A DNA stretch of 64,000 bases from Burkholderia latens (GCF_001718795.1 NZ_CP013435.1:1612001-1676000), one strand, 5' to 3'. Numbered from the stretch's first letter, positions 52,031 to 62,673 are shown. Notes: a model not told the origin generated them from the sequence alone. Numbers and translations: made by a program.

Positions 52031-53085
52031 CGACCACACGCACTCAACCCAGTCCGGCACTCGGCTGGATGACCTTCCTGCTGATCGCGGTCGCGGGGCT
52101 TTTCTACGTGAAATGGTTCCCGTACTACAACAAGGCGTTCGTTGCCGCCGAGCACCACTCGATCGGTCAGTCGATCCTGATGGGCACGTCGGCAAGCGCG
52201 CCCGAACCGTCGCTGAAGGCGGCGCTCGACTATGCATGGGCATACGGCAAGGCGATCTGGCAGGCGATGGTACTCGGCCTGCTTCTCGGCTCGGCGGTGC
52301 AGGCGCTGCTGCCCGCGCACTGGGTCGCGCGCGTGCTGGGTCGCAGCGGTTTCGGCAGCGTCGCGGCGGGCGGCCTGCTGTCGCTGCCGGGCATGATGTG
52401 CACGTGCTGCGCGGCGCCGGTCGTCGCGGGATTGCGCGCGCGGCACGCGTCGCCCGGCGGCGCGGTCGCGTTCTGGCTCGGCAACACGGTGTTGAATCCG
52501 GCAGCGCTGGTGTTCATGGGTTTCGTGCTCGGCTGGCACTGGAGCGTGTTGCGGCTCGTGCTCGGCATCGCGATGGTGTTCGGGATCGGCTATCTGCTGA
52601 ACCGGATCGCCCGCCCCGAGGACCGCAGCATCGACGATGCACAGCTCGCGGCGCTGGCGGCCGAACAGGCTGCCGCGGGCAACCCGTTCGTGCGCTGGGT
52701 CAAGCTGCTTGCGCGGATGGCCGTGCGGCTCGTGCCCGAGTACATCGTGCTCGTGCTGCTGCTGGGCGCGGCGCGCGCGTGGCTGTTTCCGCACATCGGC
52801 CCGGACATCGGCAACCATCTCGGCTGGATCATCGCATTCGCGGTCGCGGGCACGTTGTTCGTGATCCCGACGGCCGGCGAGGTGCCGATCATCCAGGCCA
52901 TGCTGTCGCTCGGCATGGGCGTCGGCCCGGCTGCTGCGCTGCTGCTGACGCTGCCGCCGATCAGCGTGTCGTCGCTCGCGATGCTCGCGCGCTCGTTCAA
53001 GCCTTACATGCTGGCGATCGTGACGGGCCTCGTCGTCGTATTCGGGATCGCGAGCGGGCTGCTCGCGATCGCGTTCGGGTTCTGA
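52027..53085 (+). CDS. YraQ/ArsP_1-type membrane permease coupled to selU
   Basis: 352-aa membrane protein of the permease family PF03773 type. It has two similar halves: LLSLPGMMCTCCAAPVVAGLRARHASPGG (the CTCCAAP motif) and VAGTLFVIPTAGEVPIIQAMLSLGMGVG. About eight helices. Relatives include ArsP (methylarsenical exporter) and YraQ; the Cys motif hints at binding of a soft element such as As, S or Se. Overlap with selU implies coupled translation and a common theme. Substrate unknown. Confidence 0.88.
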   Translation: MTTTRTQPSPALGWMTFLLIAVAGLFYVKWFPYYNKAFVAAEHHSIGQSILMGTSASAPEPSLKAALDYAWAYGKAIWQAMVLGLLLGSAVQALLPAHWVARVLGRSGFGSVAAGGLLSLPGMMCTCCAAPVVAGLRARHASPGGAVAFWLGNTVLNPAALVFMGFVLGWHWSVLRLVLGIAMVFGIGYLLNRIARPEDRSIDDAQLAALAAEQAAAGNPFVRWVKLLARMAVRLVPEYIVLVLLLGAARAWLFPHIGPDIGNHLGWIIAFAVAGTLFVIPTAGEVPIIQAMLSLGMGVGPAAALLLTLPPISVSSLAMLARSFKPYMLAIVTGLVVVFGIASGLLAIAFGF

Positions 53086-53311
53086 CGGCCGCGCGCGACG
53101 GGCACGCGAGCGGGGCGATGCGGTCGGACGCATCCGGGTTCGCATCGCCGGTCGGCCGGCCAGGCACGACAGACGCGGCTGGCCGCAAACGAGCCGGCAT
53201 GACAGCCGCCGTCCGCCACGCCGCTTGCGCCTGCCGTGCGACCGTCGTATTCATCCGGCACCGCCGCTTCGAGCGTGCGGCGCCCTTTACAAGAAGCAAA
53301 CAGGAAAACGC

Positions 53312-53734
53312 ATGACCCAACCGAAGATTCATCCTCGACTCGAAAAGGCGCTGACGCGCGGCGATCTCGCGATCCGCCAGGCCAATTCCGCGCGGGCGAC
53401 TGCCGTGCTGAACGCACTCGGCACGATGATCATCGAAGCGTCGGCCACGATCGGCGTCGAGGCGAGCATCGACATTCCGCAAGGCGATCGCATTTACGAT
53501 CCGGTAAACGGCCTGTGGCCGCAGAAGATGCTGGTGTCGTTCGACGGCCCGGTCGACGAAGCCGATCCGGAAGAACTGCGCGCGGTTTATCTGGTCGCCG
53601 ACGACCCGGGTACGCAGTTTCGCGTCGAATGGCATCGCGCGGACGGCAAACTCGGCCGCCACGAAGGCGGGCCGCTCGCGACCGTCGCGTTCCTGACCGA
53701 CGTGGAGATCCCGTGGAGCGATGACGACGAATAA
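53312..53734 (+). CDS. Hypothetical protein, 140 aa
   Basis: ATG 53312 with AGGAAA upstream, starting MTQPKIHPRLEKALTRGDLAIRQANSARAT. A helical N-terminus is followed by a probable beta domain (MLVSFDGPVDEADPEELRAVYLVADDPGTQFRVEWHRADGK in parts) and an acidic end DVEIPWSDDDE. No family recognised. Soluble. Convergent with nodJ beyond a GC hairpin. Confidence 0.65.
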   Translation: MTQPKIHPRLEKALTRGDLAIRQANSARATAVLNALGTMIIEASATIGVEASIDIPQGDRIYDPVNGLWPQKMLVSFDGPVDEADPEELRAVYLVADDPGTQFRVEWHRADGKLGRHEGGPLATVAFLTDVEIPWSDDDE

Positions 53735-53757
53735 CGTCGTCATGATTGCTTCGTATC

Positions 53758-53780
53758 GAGCCGGCGCAACGCGCGCCGGC
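53758..53780. terminator. GC-rich hairpin between convergent genes
   Basis: AGCCGGCGC-AACGC-GCGCCGGCT. There is no T-run, so termination efficiency is doubtful. Confidence 0.5.
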
Positions 53781-53782
53781 TG

Positions 53783-54619
53783 TCAGCGCATCATTCGCCG
53801 CCGGAACAGCCACGCGGACACCACGAAACCGCCAACCGCATAGCCTGCGAGAACCGCGAGGTGCATGCCGACGTCGGCCGCCGGCCGGCCGAGCATCGCG
53901 GGCCGGATCAATTCGACCGCGTTCGCGAGCGGCAGCACGTGCGCCGCGTGCTGCGCGATCGGCGGCAACTGCGCGATCGGGAAGAATACGCCTGACAGCA
54001 GCAGCATCGGCGTCAGCACGAGCGTCTGATAGAACATGAAGAAGTCGTAGGACGGTGCGAGCGCGGTGACGATCATTGCGGTGCTCGCGAACGCGAGGCC
54101 GGCCAGCGCGATCACGGGCAGGGCCGCGAGCATCGACGGAAACCGCGCATAGCCGAGCAGGCCGGCAACCAGCATGATCGCGACGCCCGACAACAGCGCC
54201 TTGCTCGCACCCCAGACGATTTCTCCGAGCACGATGTCGCCGAGCGCGAGCGGCGTATGCATGATCGCCTCCCAGGTCCGCTGCACGTGCATCCGCGAGA
54301 AGCCCGAATACATCGATTCGAAGCTCGCGGACATCATCACGCTCGACCCGACCGTGCCGGCCGCGAGAAATGCGATATACGACACGCCGTCGACGTGGCC
54401 GAGCATCAGGCCGAGCCCGAATCCCAGCCCGAACAGATAGATCATCGGATCGGCGAGATTGCCGAACATCGACGCAAGCGCGAGCTTGCGCCACACGAGA
54501 TAGTTGCGCCGCCACACCGCGATCCAGTTCGTGGCATTCGCGGGCAGCGCAATCGCGAAGCGCGATTCGCGCGGCGGGGCTAACGGCGCGGCAGTGGAAT
54601 AGTTGCGTACGTCCATCAT
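53783..54619 (-). CDS. nodJ: ABC-2 type transporter permease (NodJ-like)
   Basis: 278-aa inner-membrane permease with six helices: [73 protein letters not shown] and [11 protein letters not shown] are close to rhizobial NodJ. In rhizobia NodIJ exports lipochito-oligosaccharide; in non-nodulating Burkholderia the homologous pair has some other exported substrate. Starts 3 bp after the ATPase stop. Confidence 0.88.
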   Translation of the reverse strand: MMDVRNYSTAAPLAPPRESRFAIALPANATNWIAVWRRNYLVWRKLALASMFGNLADPMIYLFGLGFGLGLMLGHVDGVSYIAFLAAGTVGSSVMMSASFESMYSGFSRMHVQRTWEAIMHTPLALGDIVLGEIVWGASKALLSGVAIMLVAGLLGYARFPSMLAALPVIALAGLAFASTAMIVTALAPSYDFFMFYQTLVLTPMLLLSGVFFPIAQLPPIAQHAAHVLPLANAVELIRPAMLGRPAADVGMHLAVLAGYAVGGFVVSAWLFRRRMMR

Positions 54620-54622
54620 CGA

Positions 54623-55537
54623 TCAGTCCTGCATGTCGCGGCCCGTGAGCCGCAGGAACACGTCTTCAAGATTCGCCGGACGATGCAGATAGCGCAAGCC
54701 CGTGCGGCCCTTGAGCCGCGCACTGAGCGGCTCGGGATCCGTCACGTAGCAGAACAGCGTCTCGCCGCTGATTTCGGTGTGTTTCGCGAACGGCGACAGC
54801 TCGTCGCGCAGCGTGCCCGGATCCGGTCCGTAGACTTCGATAACGTCGCACCCGATTTCCGATTCGATCAGCGCGTGCGGCGCGCCTTCGGCGATTTTGC
54901 GACCGTCCTCGATCACGCACAGCCGGTCGCACAGCCGCTCGGCTTCCTCCATGAAATGCGTGGTGATCAGGATCGTCTTGCCGCGCGCGAGCAGCGAGCG
55001 CAACCGCTCCCACATCAGATGCCGCGCCTGCGGATCGAGACCGGTCGTCGGCTCGTCGAGCACGAGCACGTCCGGGTCGTTCACGAGCGCGCGTGCGAGC
55101 GTCAGCCGCCGCTTCATCCCGCCCGACAGCTCGCCGACCTTCGCATCGGCCTTGTTTTCCAGTTTCGCGAATTCGAGCAGCGGCTGCACGAGCCCGCGTG
55201 CAGCCGCTGCGGACAGTCCGAAATAGCGGCTGAATACGAGCAGGTTCTCGCGGACCGTGAAGTCAGGATCGAGGTTGTCGAACTGCGGGACGACGCCGAC
55301 GCGGCGGCGCGCATGCCGCGCACGCGACGGAACCGGTTCGCCGCACAGTGAAATCGCGCCGGCATCGGGGTACGCAAGGCCAAGCAGCATCTTCAGCGTC
55401 GTGGTCTTGCCGGCGCCATTCGGCCCGAGCAGGCCGTAGCATTCGCCAGCCTGCACGTGGAAGGACAGGCCGTTGACGACGAGCTTGTCGCCATAGCGCT
55501 TTTCGACGTTCCGGAAATCGATCGGTGCAACGGACAT
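54623..55537 (-). CDS. nodI: ABC transporter ATPase (NodI-like)
   Basis: 304-aa ATPase. Walker [32 protein letters not shown] (highly like NodI), signature [15 protein letters not shown], Walker [13 protein letters not shown], switch His in [13 protein letters not shown]. The C-terminal regulatory part ends [20 protein letters not shown], a NodI-type tail. Works with NodJ just downstream. The 322-bp gap to the right (55538-55859) shows no gene, only the uspA promoter region. Confidence 0.9.
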   Translation of the reverse strand: MSVAPIDFRNVEKRYGDKLVVNGLSFHVQAGECYGLLGPNGAGKTTTLKMLLGLAYPDAGAISLCGEPVPSRARHARRRVGVVPQFDNLDPDFTVRENLLVFSRYFGLSAAAARGLVQPLLEFAKLENKADAKVGELSGGMKRRLTLARALVNDPDVLVLDEPTTGLDPQARHLMWERLRSLLARGKTILITTHFMEEAERLCDRLCVIEDGRKIAEGAPHALIESEIGCDVIEVYGPDPGTLRDELSPFAKHTEISGETLFCYVTDPEPLSARLKGRTGLRYLHRPANLEDVFLRLTGRDMQD

Positions 55538-55859
55538 GGGCGGGTTTGTCGTTGTAAGCGGGCGCGTATCGCGGCCGGCCGGGCCGGCTTGCCGGCGTGC
55601 GAACGGATCGCGCGCATGCGTGTCACACGCGCATGGCCGACGCGACCGTGCATCGGCGGCACGAATGGGCCATTTTAGTGCATCGGTTGCATCCGATCAC
55701 GGCATGTCCGCGCAGCGCGGTGCATGCACGCGCCGATCATGCACCGCATCATCGCCGACCCGCCCCGCGTGGCGAATCAGCGTTTTCCATCCCTTGCGTC
55801 CGCAATTGCGGCGCACCATGATGAGTGCATAGCGCACGTAGTCGCGATAGGGAGGTTTC

Positions 55860-56357
55860 ATGGCTAGCTACAACAAGATTCTGCTCTGCTACGACGGCAC
55901 ACTCGAAGGGCGCAAGGCACTGCGGTGCGGAGCCAATCTCGCGCTGGATCTAAAGGCGGAAACGCATTTGCTGTCGGTTGTCGACATGCGTTCCAGCATC
56001 GCGCAAAGTGCCGGGCTGCTCACCGACGTCGCGTGCGGCCGCTTCGAAGAAACCGCGCGCGAGATCCTGCAGGAAGGCGTGAACTGGCTGCGCGAGCGCG
56101 GCGTTCAGGCGGAAGGGCATTTCGCGTTCGGCTATCCGATCGACGAAATTGCGAATCTCGCGACGGAAATCAACGCCGATCTCGTCGTCGTCGGCCACCG
56201 GTGCCGCAGCGGCTTGTCGAGATGGTGGATGGGCTCGGGCAACACGCAACTGCTGGATCGCGTGAATTGCAGCATTCTCGTCGCGTGTTCTTCGGCGGAA
56301 GAGCAAAAGGCCGAGATCGCGCGCGAGCGCGAAGCGGCGATCGCGAGCGGCACTTAA
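55860..56357 (+). CDS. Universal stress protein UspA family
   Basis: 165-aa cytosolic protein, ATG 55860 with GGGAGG upstream. NKILLCYDGTLEGRKALRCGANLALDLKAETHLLSVVD is the Usp opening, and DLVVVGHRCRSGLSRWWMGSGNTQLLDRVNCSILVA carries the ATP-binding G-x2-x-G...S pattern with an unusual double Trp. ATP-binding Usp proteins help under starvation, oxygen or redox stress. Monocistronic by layout. Confidence 0.92.
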   Translation: MASYNKILLCYDGTLEGRKALRCGANLALDLKAETHLLSVVDMRSSIAQSAGLLTDVACGRFEETAREILQEGVNWLRERGVQAEGHFAFGYPIDEIANLATEINADLVVVGHRCRSGLSRWWMGSGNTQLLDRVNCSILVACSSAEEQKAEIAREREAAIASGT

Positions 56358-56462
56358 CACCGCACCCGATATCGCGAGCGCGTGACCGGGCGCGGTGTGC
56401 CGCCATTCATGCCGGTTTCGCGCCGCGCTGCGTTGGCGGCATCTCATCCGCTCGAAGCACGC

Positions 56463-57179
56463 TCACGCGTGCAGGTCGATCGCGGACAGCTTCCAGGAAA
56501 ACAGCCCGACGCGGTGGAAGATCGCTGCATAGCGCGTGCCGTCGGCGCTGCGCTGGTAGGTCACGACGAATTCATCGATATTCCGATAGCCCGCACTCGT
56601 TTGCTGCGGATGGCCTGCGTCGCTGGGTCGGGCCGGTGCGGGCGCTGCCGCAGGCGGGGCCGGCGCAGTCGTAATCGTGCTACTGCCGGGTTGCGGCACG
56701 CTGGCGGCGGTGCCTGGGGCCGCAGGCACTGCCGCTGGTGGTGCTGCTGCGTTGCCACGCGTGCCGTCTGGCGCAGCGTCCGACCAATCGGGCGGCCTTT
56801 CGCCGGGATTGCCGCGCGGCGGGATCCCGCTCATCAGCGCCGCTACGCCTTCCGGTGTCGCATACGCATCGACCAACGGGCCGATCAATGCAGACCCGAT
56901 CAGCGCGCCGATCACCGCGAACGGGTTGTCCTTCTTCACTGCATCGATCCGGCGCATCAATTCTTCCGTGACTTGCTGTTTCAAGCTGATGCGCAGCGAC
57001 GGGAAATCGACGTATTCACTGACCGCTTGCGCATCGCGCGCGTCGACCGCCGATTTCAGGCGACCGAGTGCGATATACGGGGAAGCGTACGCGTAGCCGA
57101 TCGCCGCGAATACGGCGACGGCCAACACGACGATCAGCAGAGGTTTGAGCCGCAACGTGCGGCCCGTTGCTCCAGTCAC
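56463..57179 (-). CDS. DUF2939-family membrane-anchored protein
   Basis: 238-aa protein from GTG 57179, which has GGAGG five bases upstream. One N-terminal helix (LLIVVLAVAVFAAIGYAYASP) is followed by the DUF2939 block YIALGRLKSAVDARDAQAVSEYVDFPSLRISLKQQV. A long Pro/Ala-rich linker comes next and a C-terminal block (YRNIDEFVVTYQRSADGTRYAAIFHRVGLFSWKLSAIDL). Function unknown. It lies 28 bp after the 112-aa gene downstream of lexA, so it may share the SOS transcript. Confidence 0.78.
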   Translation of the reverse strand: MTGATGRTLRLKPLLIVVLAVAVFAAIGYAYASPYIALGRLKSAVDARDAQAVSEYVDFPSLRISLKQQVTEELMRRIDAVKKDNPFAVIGALIGSALIGPLVDAYATPEGVAALMSGIPPRGNPGERPPDWSDAAPDGTRGNAAAPPAAVPAAPGTAASVPQPGSSTITTAPAPPAAAPAPARPSDAGHPQQTSAGYRNIDEFVVTYQRSADGTRYAAIFHRVGLFSWKLSAIDLHA

Positions 57180-57207
57180 GATGCCTCCGGGTGGACGGGT
57201 TCCGCTA

Positions 57208-57546
57208 TCAGAGACCGCCGTGCGTGGCCGATCGTTCCTCGGCGATGCAGCGATCGATCATCCGGCACACGGCATCGATCGTGCCCACCATGATCAGGCG
57301 CGACCGGCCGTGATAGACGCGCACCGGCGCCCGGCGCGCCGGTTCCGCGTGATTGAGGCCGGCATTCAGCGAGACGCGCGCGAAGGCGGGAAGCGCTGAC
57401 GGCAGCAGCGACGCCTGCCGTTCAACTGCGACTTCTTGGCTCACCACGGGCGCCGCGGCGGACAGCGGCGCGCAGGGCGTGCGGCCGCGCAGATGACGCA
57501 GGCGGCCGAATTGACGGAAAGGCAGCAGACGGGAAAGGCGTTCCAT
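57208..57546 (-). CDS. Uncharacterised protein in the lexA transcription unit, 112 aa
   Basis: ATG 57546 has GAGGAG upstream and lies 26 bp after the lexA stop. The protein is basic in its first 40 residues (MERLSRLLPFRQFGRLRHLRG), then ends RRAPVRVYHGRSRLIMVGTIDAVCRMIDRCIAEERS, which looks like a small beta-strand plus helix domain. No family recognised. Position behind lexA and its SOS boxes suggests DNA-damage induction; in other bacteria this slot holds sulA-like inhibitors, but I see no SulA motif. Confidence 0.72.
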   Translation of the reverse strand: MERLSRLLPFRQFGRLRHLRGRTPCAPLSAAAPVVSQEVAVERQASLLPSALPAFARVSLNAGLNHAEPARRAPVRVYHGRSRLIMVGTIDAVCRMIDRCIAEERSATHGGL

Positions 57547-57572
57547 GGTGTTCTCCTCAGCGAGACCGATTG

Positions 57573-58220
57573 TCAGAGTTCGCCCGAGCGGATCAGCCCG
57601 ACGGCGATGCCTTCCAGCGCGAACTCCGCGCTGCCGGCCTTGACGAAGATGTTTTCGTAATCCGGGTTCTCCGCGATCAGCTCGATGCCGCCGGGGCGGC
57701 GCATCAGGCGCTTGACCGTGACGTCGTCGCCAAGACGCGCAACGATGATCTGGCCATCCTTCGCTTCGGTGCGCTTCTGCACCGCGAGGAGGTCGCCATC
57801 GAGAATGCCGGCGTCGCGCATCGACAGCCCGCGGACCTTCAGCAGGTAGTCGGGCTTGCTCGTGAACAGCGCCGGATCGCACGCGTAATGCTGCGAGATG
57901 TGCTCCTGCGCGAGGATCGGGCTACCGGCTGCGACCCGGCCGACCAGCGGCAGCGACAGTTGCATCAGGCCGGCGTGCGGCAGCGTGAACTGATGCGGGA
58001 CGTCGTCGACGCCGAGCAGCCGGATGCCGCGCGACGCGCCGGCCGCGAGCTCGATCACGCCCTTGCGCGCCAACGCACGCAGGTGCTCCTCGGCCGCGTT
58101 CGGCGAACTGAAGCCGAGCTCGGCGGCGATCTCGGCGCGCGTGGGTGGAAAACCGGAGCGCTCGATCGCGCGGCGAATCAAGTCGAACACTTGCTGCTGA
58201 CGGGCGGTGAGTTTGGTCAT
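57573..58220 (-). CDS. lexA: LexA repressor, SOS regulator
   Basis: 215-aa repressor-protease. N-terminal winged HTH (about 1-65) with [31 protein letters not shown], cleavage site Ala-Gly in GRVAAGSPI, catalytic Ser in [19 protein letters not shown] and Lys in [10 protein letters not shown]. RecA filaments trigger self-cleavage, releasing SOS genes. Two SOS boxes lie just upstream, so it represses itself. Two further genes follow on the same strand with short gaps. Confidence 0.97.
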   Translation of the reverse strand: MTKLTARQQQVFDLIRRAIERSGFPPTRAEIAAELGFSSPNAAEEHLRALARKGVIELAAGASRGIRLLGVDDVPHQFTLPHAGLMQLSLPLVGRVAAGSPILAQEHISQHYACDPALFTSKPDYLLKVRGLSMRDAGILDGDLLAVQKRTEAKDGQIIVARLGDDVTVKRLMRRPGGIELIAENPDYENIFVKAGSAEFALEGIAVGLIRSGEL

Positions 58221-58227
58221 GGCTGAA

Positions 58228-58243
58228 CTGTATGGATAGACAG
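58228..58243. promoter_or_regulatory. SOS (LexA) box 1 of lexA
   Basis: CTGT-ATGGATAG-ACAG: 16 bp with the CTGT-N8-ACAG frame, 8 bp upstream of the lexA ATG. Confidence 0.88.
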
Positions 58244-58247
58244 TGAG

Positions 58248-58263
58248 CTGTATTTTTATACAG
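58248..58263. promoter_or_regulatory. SOS (LexA) box 2 of lexA
   Basis: CTGT-ATTTTTAT-ACAG, an AT-rich core close to the E. coli consensus, 4 bp from box 1. Confidence 0.93.
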
Positions 58264-58409
58264 TACTTCGCGAATTTCAAGTGTTACTTGAGGTTCGCCG
58301 CGATCGCGCCGGTTCCGGCGTCATTTTGTGCCGCCCTGACGCCGGTTCGTCTGCCGCAACCGTCCGCCCAGTCTGCGTTAGCACTTTTGAGTATTAAAAA
58401 ATGAAGAAC

Positions 58410-58423
58410 GATTATTTTTAATC
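58410..58423. promoter_or_regulatory. AT-rich dyad upstream of the sulfate operon
   Basis: GATTA-TTTT-TAATC in the stretch 58385-58430, 61 bp before the sbp start. Position fits a CysB-controlled promoter, but CysB sites have a loose consensus, so assignment is tentative. Confidence 0.35.
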
Positions 58424-58484
58424 ATGTAACCCGTTCGATAGACTGGCCCGACATCGCAACATCGACAACACTGGAGAACCAAGG

Positions 58485-59522
58485 ATGGCGAAGCGCAATA
58501 CGGGGCTGGTGGGCGGAGCGGGCCGCCTGATCGCAACACTCGCGCTGGGGGCGGCGGCGGCGCTGGGCGTCGCGACCCACGCGCAGGCCGATACGACCTT
58601 CCTGAACGTGTCGTACGACCCGACGCGCGAGCTGTACCAGGATTTCAACCAGGCGTTCGGCAAGGAGTGGAAGGCGAAGACGGGCGAGACGGTCAACTTC
58701 AAACAGTCGCACGGCGGCTCGGGCGCACAGGCGCGCTCGGTGCTGGACGGCCTGCAGGCCGACGTCGTCACGCTGGCGCTCGCGTACGACATCGACGCGA
58801 TCGCCAACAAGGGCCTCGTCAACAAGGACTGGCAAAAGCGCCTGCCGGACAACGCGTCGCCGTACACGTCGACGATCGTATTCCTGGTGCGCAAGGGCAA
58901 TCCGAAGGGGATCAAGGACTGGGACGACCTGACCAAGCCCGGCATCTCGATTGTCACGCCGAACCCGAAGACCTCCGGCGGCGCGCGCTGGAACTATCTG
59001 GCCGCGTGGGCGTATGCGGTGCACAAGCCGGGCGGCAACGAGCAGAGCGCGAAGGAATTCGTGACGAAGCTGTACAAGAACGCCGGCGTGCTCGATTCGG
59101 GCGCGCGCGGCGCGACGACGAGCTTCGTGCAGCGCGGAATCGGCGATGTGCTGATCGCGTGGGAAAACGAGGCGTTCCTGTCGATCAAGGAATTCGGCAC
59201 CGACAAGTTCGAGATCGTCGTGCCGTCGGTGAGCATCCTGGCCGAGCCGCCCGTCGCGGTGGTCGACAAGGTGGTCGACAAGAAGGGCACGCGCAAGCTG
59301 GCCGAGGCGTACCTGAATTTCCTGTACAGCCCGCAAGGCCAGGAGATCGCGGCGCGCAACTACTACCGTCCGCGCGCGAAGAACGTGCCGGCGGAACTGA
59401 CGAAGCAGTTCCCCAAGCTGAAGCTGTACACGGTCGACGACACGTTCGGCGGCTGGACGAATGCGCAGAAGACGCATTTCGCGGACGGCGGCGTGTTCGA
59501 TTCGATCTACAAGCCGCAGTAA
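58485..59522 (+). CDS. sbp: Sulfate/thiosulfate ABC transporter binding protein
   Basis: 345-aa periplasmic protein with an Ala-rich signal peptide ending ATHAQADT. The sulfate-binding family motifs are [66 protein letters not shown] and [23 protein letters not shown] precedes ATG 58485. First gene of sbp-cysT-cysW-cysA-cysB. CysP is an equally good name for thiosulfate-preferring homologues. Confidence 0.95.
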   Translation: MAKRNTGLVGGAGRLIATLALGAAAALGVATHAQADTTFLNVSYDPTRELYQDFNQAFGKEWKAKTGETVNFKQSHGGSGAQARSVLDGLQADVVTLALAYDIDAIANKGLVNKDWQKRLPDNASPYTSTIVFLVRKGNPKGIKDWDDLTKPGISIVTPNPKTSGGARWNYLAAWAYAVHKPGGNEQSAKEFVTKLYKNAGVLDSGARGATTSFVQRGIGDVLIAWENEAFLSIKEFGTDKFEIVVPSVSILAEPPVAVVDKVVDKKGTRKLAEAYLNFLYSPQGQEIAARNYYRPRAKNVPAELTKQFPKLKLYTVDDTFGGWTNAQKTHFADGGVFDSIYKPQ

Positions 59523-59660
59523 CGCACGCAACACCATAACGACAGCGGCGCGCCACGACAGCGCGCAGCATCCCCGGCGGGCCGCCGGCGCGAGAGAGCA
59601 TTCTTCGCGCCGGCGTTTGCGTCGGGCCCATGAGCAGCATCGCCCCAGCAAGAGCATCCG

Positions 59661-60566
59661 ATGACGACGTACACCTTTCGCAAGCCGAGCGCGCTGCCCG
59701 GTTTCGGCGTGACGCTCGGCATCACGGTGGCTTATTTGAGCCTCGTGGTGCTGATCCCGCTCGCCGCCACATTCCTGAAAACCGCGACGCTGTCGTGGGG
59801 CCAGTTCGTGACCGCCGTCACGTCGCCGCGCGTGCTCGCGTCGTACCGGCTGACGTTTTCGGCCGCACTCGGCGGCGCACTGATCAACGCCGTGTTCGGC
59901 TTTCTCGTCGCGTGGGTGCTGGTCCGCTACACGTTCCCGTTCAAGCGCGTCGTCGACGCGATCGTCGACCTGCCGTTCGCGCTGCCGACGTCGGTCGCCG
60001 GCATCTCGCTCGCAGCCGTCTATGCGACGAACGGCTGGGTCGGCCAGTATCTCGCGCCGTTCGGCATCAAGATCGCGTTTACGCCGGTCGGCGTCCTGGT
60101 CGCGCTGACCTTCATCGGGCTGCCGTTCGTCGTGCGCACGGTGCAGCCGGTGCTCGAGGATTTCGAGCGCGAGCAGGAAGAGGCCGCCGCATGCCTGGGC
60201 GCGTCGCGCTGGCTGACGTTTCGCCGCGTCGTGCTGCCCGCGGTGCTGCCGGCGCTGCTCACGGGCTTCGCGCTCGCGTTCGCGCGTGCGCTCGGCGAAT
60301 ACGGGTCGGTGATCTTCATCGCCGGCAACGTGCCGATGAAGTCCGAGATCACGTCGCTGCTGATCATCACGAAGCTCGAGCAGTACGACTACGCAGGCGC
60401 GACCGCGCTGGCCGTCGTGATGCTGGTCGTGTCGTTCCTGATGCTGCTGCTGATCAACACGCTGCAGTGGTATCTGCAGCGCCGCACGAGCAAGGGCGCG
60501 AGCGGCCCCGCGCCCGCAACCGCCACCGCGGCCGGTACGGCGGCCGCCGCCGGAGGCCAGCGATGA
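59661..60566 (+). CDS. cysT: Sulfate ABC transporter permease CysT (CysU)
   Basis: 301-aa inner-membrane permease with six helices. [42 protein letters not shown] and the EAA loop [51 protein letters not shown] (in parts) match CysT. Its stop overlaps the cysW start (ATGA), giving translational coupling. 138-bp gap after sbp holds no gene. Confidence 0.95.
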   Translation: MTTYTFRKPSALPGFGVTLGITVAYLSLVVLIPLAATFLKTATLSWGQFVTAVTSPRVLASYRLTFSAALGGALINAVFGFLVAWVLVRYTFPFKRVVDAIVDLPFALPTSVAGISLAAVYATNGWVGQYLAPFGIKIAFTPVGVLVALTFIGLPFVVRTVQPVLEDFEREQEEAAACLGASRWLTFRRVVLPAVLPALLTGFALAFARALGEYGSVIFIAGNVPMKSEITSLLIITKLEQYDYAGATALAVVMLVVSFLMLLLINTLQWYLQRRTSKGASGPAPATATAAGTAAAAGGQR

Positions 60567-61510
60567 GCCGGGAGTCCACTGTCGTGCTGAACAATCCGTC
60601 CGCCGCGCGTGCGCGCGCCGCCAAACAGCTCGATCCCGTCAGCGAGCCGCGTGCGGTGCGCTGGCTGCTGATCGGCATCGCGCTGGCGTTCCTCGCGTTC
60701 TTTCTCGTGGTGCCGCTCGCCGCGGTGTTCTTCGAGGCGCTGCGCAAGGGCGTCGGCTTCTATCTCGAATCGCTCGCCGATCCCGACGCGTGGTCGGCGA
60801 TCAAGCTGACGCTGACCGTCGCCGCGATCGCGGTGCCGCTGAATCTCGTGTTCGGCGTGTGTGCATCGTGGGCGATCGCGAAGTTCGAGTTCCGCGGCAA
60901 GGCGCTCCTGACGACGCTGATCGATCTGCCGTTCTCGGTGTCGCCAGTGATCTCGGGGCTCGTCTACGTGCTGCTGTTCGGCGCGCAGGGCTGGCTCGGC
61001 CCGTGGCTGCAGGATCACGACGTGCAGATCATCTTCGCAGTGCCGGGCATCGTGCTCGCGACGATCTTCGTCACGTTCCCGTTCGTCGCGCGGGAGCTGA
61101 TTCCGCTGATGCAGGCGCAGGGCACCGACGAGGAAGAGGCCGCGCGCGTGCTCGGTGCGTCGGGCTGGCAGATCTTCCGGCGCGTGACGCTGCCGAACGT
61201 GAGATGGGGGCTGCTGTACGGCGTGATCCTGTGCAACGCGCGTGCGATGGGCGAGTTCGGCGCGGTGTCGGTCGTATCCGGTCACATCCGCGGCGTCACC
61301 GACACGATGCCGTTGCACGTCGAGATCCTGTACAACGAATACAACTTCGCGGCCGCGTTCGCAGTGGCGTCGGTGCTGGCGTTGCTCGCGCTCGTCACGC
61401 TCGCGCTGAAGCTGCTCGCCGAGCGCCATCTCGCCGCCGAACTGGCCGGCGCGCGCGATGACGTTCCCGCTCATGCCGGCCCCGCCGCCGCCATTTCGTC
61501 GAAATCGTAA
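60563..61510 (+). CDS. cysW: Sulfate ABC transporter permease CysW
   Basis: 315-aa permease, ATG 60563 with GGAGG upstream and a 4-bp overlap with cysT. A non-conserved 40-residue leader is followed by [53 protein letters not shown], the EAA loop [52 protein letters not shown] (in parts). It pairs with CysT. Confidence 0.95.
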   Translation: MSRESTVVLNNPSAARARAAKQLDPVSEPRAVRWLLIGIALAFLAFFLVVPLAAVFFEALRKGVGFYLESLADPDAWSAIKLTLTVAAIAVPLNLVFGVCASWAIAKFEFRGKALLTTLIDLPFSVSPVISGLVYVLLFGAQGWLGPWLQDHDVQIIFAVPGIVLATIFVTFPFVARELIPLMQAQGTDEEEAARVLGASGWQIFRRVTLPNVRWGLLYGVILCNARAMGEFGAVSVVSGHIRGVTDTMPLHVEILYNEYNFAAAFAVASVLALLALVTLALKLLAERHLAAELAGARDDVPAHAGPAAAISSKS

Positions 61511-61523
61511 AGAGGCAACCAGA

Positions 61524-62582
61524 ATGGGTATCACTGTCCGTCATCTTCAGAAGCGCTTCGGCGATTTCACCGCGCTCGACAACGTGTCGCTCGACTTCCC
61601 GCCCGGCGAGCTCGTCGCGCTGCTCGGACCGTCCGGCTGCGGCAAGACCACGCTGCTGCGCGTGATCGCGGGCCTCGAGCACGCGGACGCCGGCCAGGTC
61701 GTGCTGCAGGGGCTCGACGTCGCATCGGTCGGCGCGCGCGATCGCCAGGTCGGCTTCGTGTTCCAGCATTACGCGCTGTTCCGCCACATGACCGTGTTCG
61801 AGAACGTCGCGTTCGGGCTGCGTGTGAAGCCGCGCCGCGAGCGGCCGTCGGAAGCCGTGATTCGCGACAAGGTGCACGAGCTGCTGAAGCTGGTGCAGCT
61901 CGACTGGCTCGCGCAGCGCTATCCGTCCGAGCTGTCGGGCGGCCAGCGACAGCGGATCGCGCTGGCGCGCGCGCTCGCGGTCGAGCCGAAAGTGCTGTTG
62001 CTCGACGAGCCGTTCGGCGCGCTCGACGCGAAGGTGCGCAAGGAGCTGCGCGGCTGGCTGCGTCGCCTGCACGACGACCTGCACATCTCGACGATCTTCG
62101 TCACGCACGACCAGGAGGAGGCGCTGGAAGTGGCCGACCGCATCGTCGTGCTGAACCGCGGTCGCGTCGAGCAGGTCGGCAGCCCGCAGGACGTCTACGA
62201 TCATCCGCAAAGCGCGTTCGTCTACGAGTTTCTCGGCGCGGCGAACCGGCTGCCGGGCACGGTCGCCGGCCGCGGCTTCGTCGCCGACGGCGCGGCTGCG
62301 CCGATCGCGGTCGACGCCGATTTCGCGGGCCCCGCGAACGCATACGTGCGGCCGCACGATCTGCAGCTGTGGCCGGCCGGCGACGGCCATCGCGACGGCA
62401 TTGCGGTCGACGTGCGCCGCGTGATCCCGCTCGGCGGCTCGGTACGCATCGAGCTCGAGGCGCGCTCGGGCGGCGCGCTGGAGGCGGAGCTCGATCGCGA
62501 CGCGTGGCGTGCGCTCGAACTGCAGGTGGGCGACGGCGCGACGGCCGTTCCGCGCGCGGTTCGCGTGTTTCCCGCGCACTGA
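61524..62582 (+). CDS. cysA: Sulfate ABC transporter ATPase CysA
   Basis: 352-aa ATPase from ATG 61524. [25 protein letters not shown], Walker [34 protein letters not shown] (a CysA hallmark), signature [15 protein letters not shown], Walker [12 protein letters not shown], switch His in [10 protein letters not shown], then a C-terminal TOBE-like domain (about 240-350) with [12 protein letters not shown]. 13 bp after cysW. Completes the importer. Confidence 0.95.
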   Translation: MGITVRHLQKRFGDFTALDNVSLDFPPGELVALLGPSGCGKTTLLRVIAGLEHADAGQVVLQGLDVASVGARDRQVGFVFQHYALFRHMTVFENVAFGLRVKPRRERPSEAVIRDKVHELLKLVQLDWLAQRYPSELSGGQRQRIALARALAVEPKVLLLDEPFGALDAKVRKELRGWLRRLHDDLHISTIFVTHDQEEALEVADRIVVLNRGRVEQVGSPQDVYDHPQSAFVYEFLGAANRLPGTVAGRGFVADGAAAPIAVDADFAGPANAYVRPHDLQLWPAGDGHRDGIAVDVRRVIPLGGSVRIELEARSGGALEAELDRDAWRALELQVGDGATAVPRAVRVFPAH

Positions 62583-62673
62583 CGCCTGAACCCGGCAACG
62601 AGAAGAGGGCGGATACCGCTCCGGATCGACATCGAATCGATATTCGAACAACGACAGCCTAAGAGGCATACCC

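Noticed and set aside
53783..55537. NodIJ as evidence for a nodulating symbiont
   Set aside because: nodIJ homologues are widespread in non-nodulating Burkholderia and no other nod genes are present.
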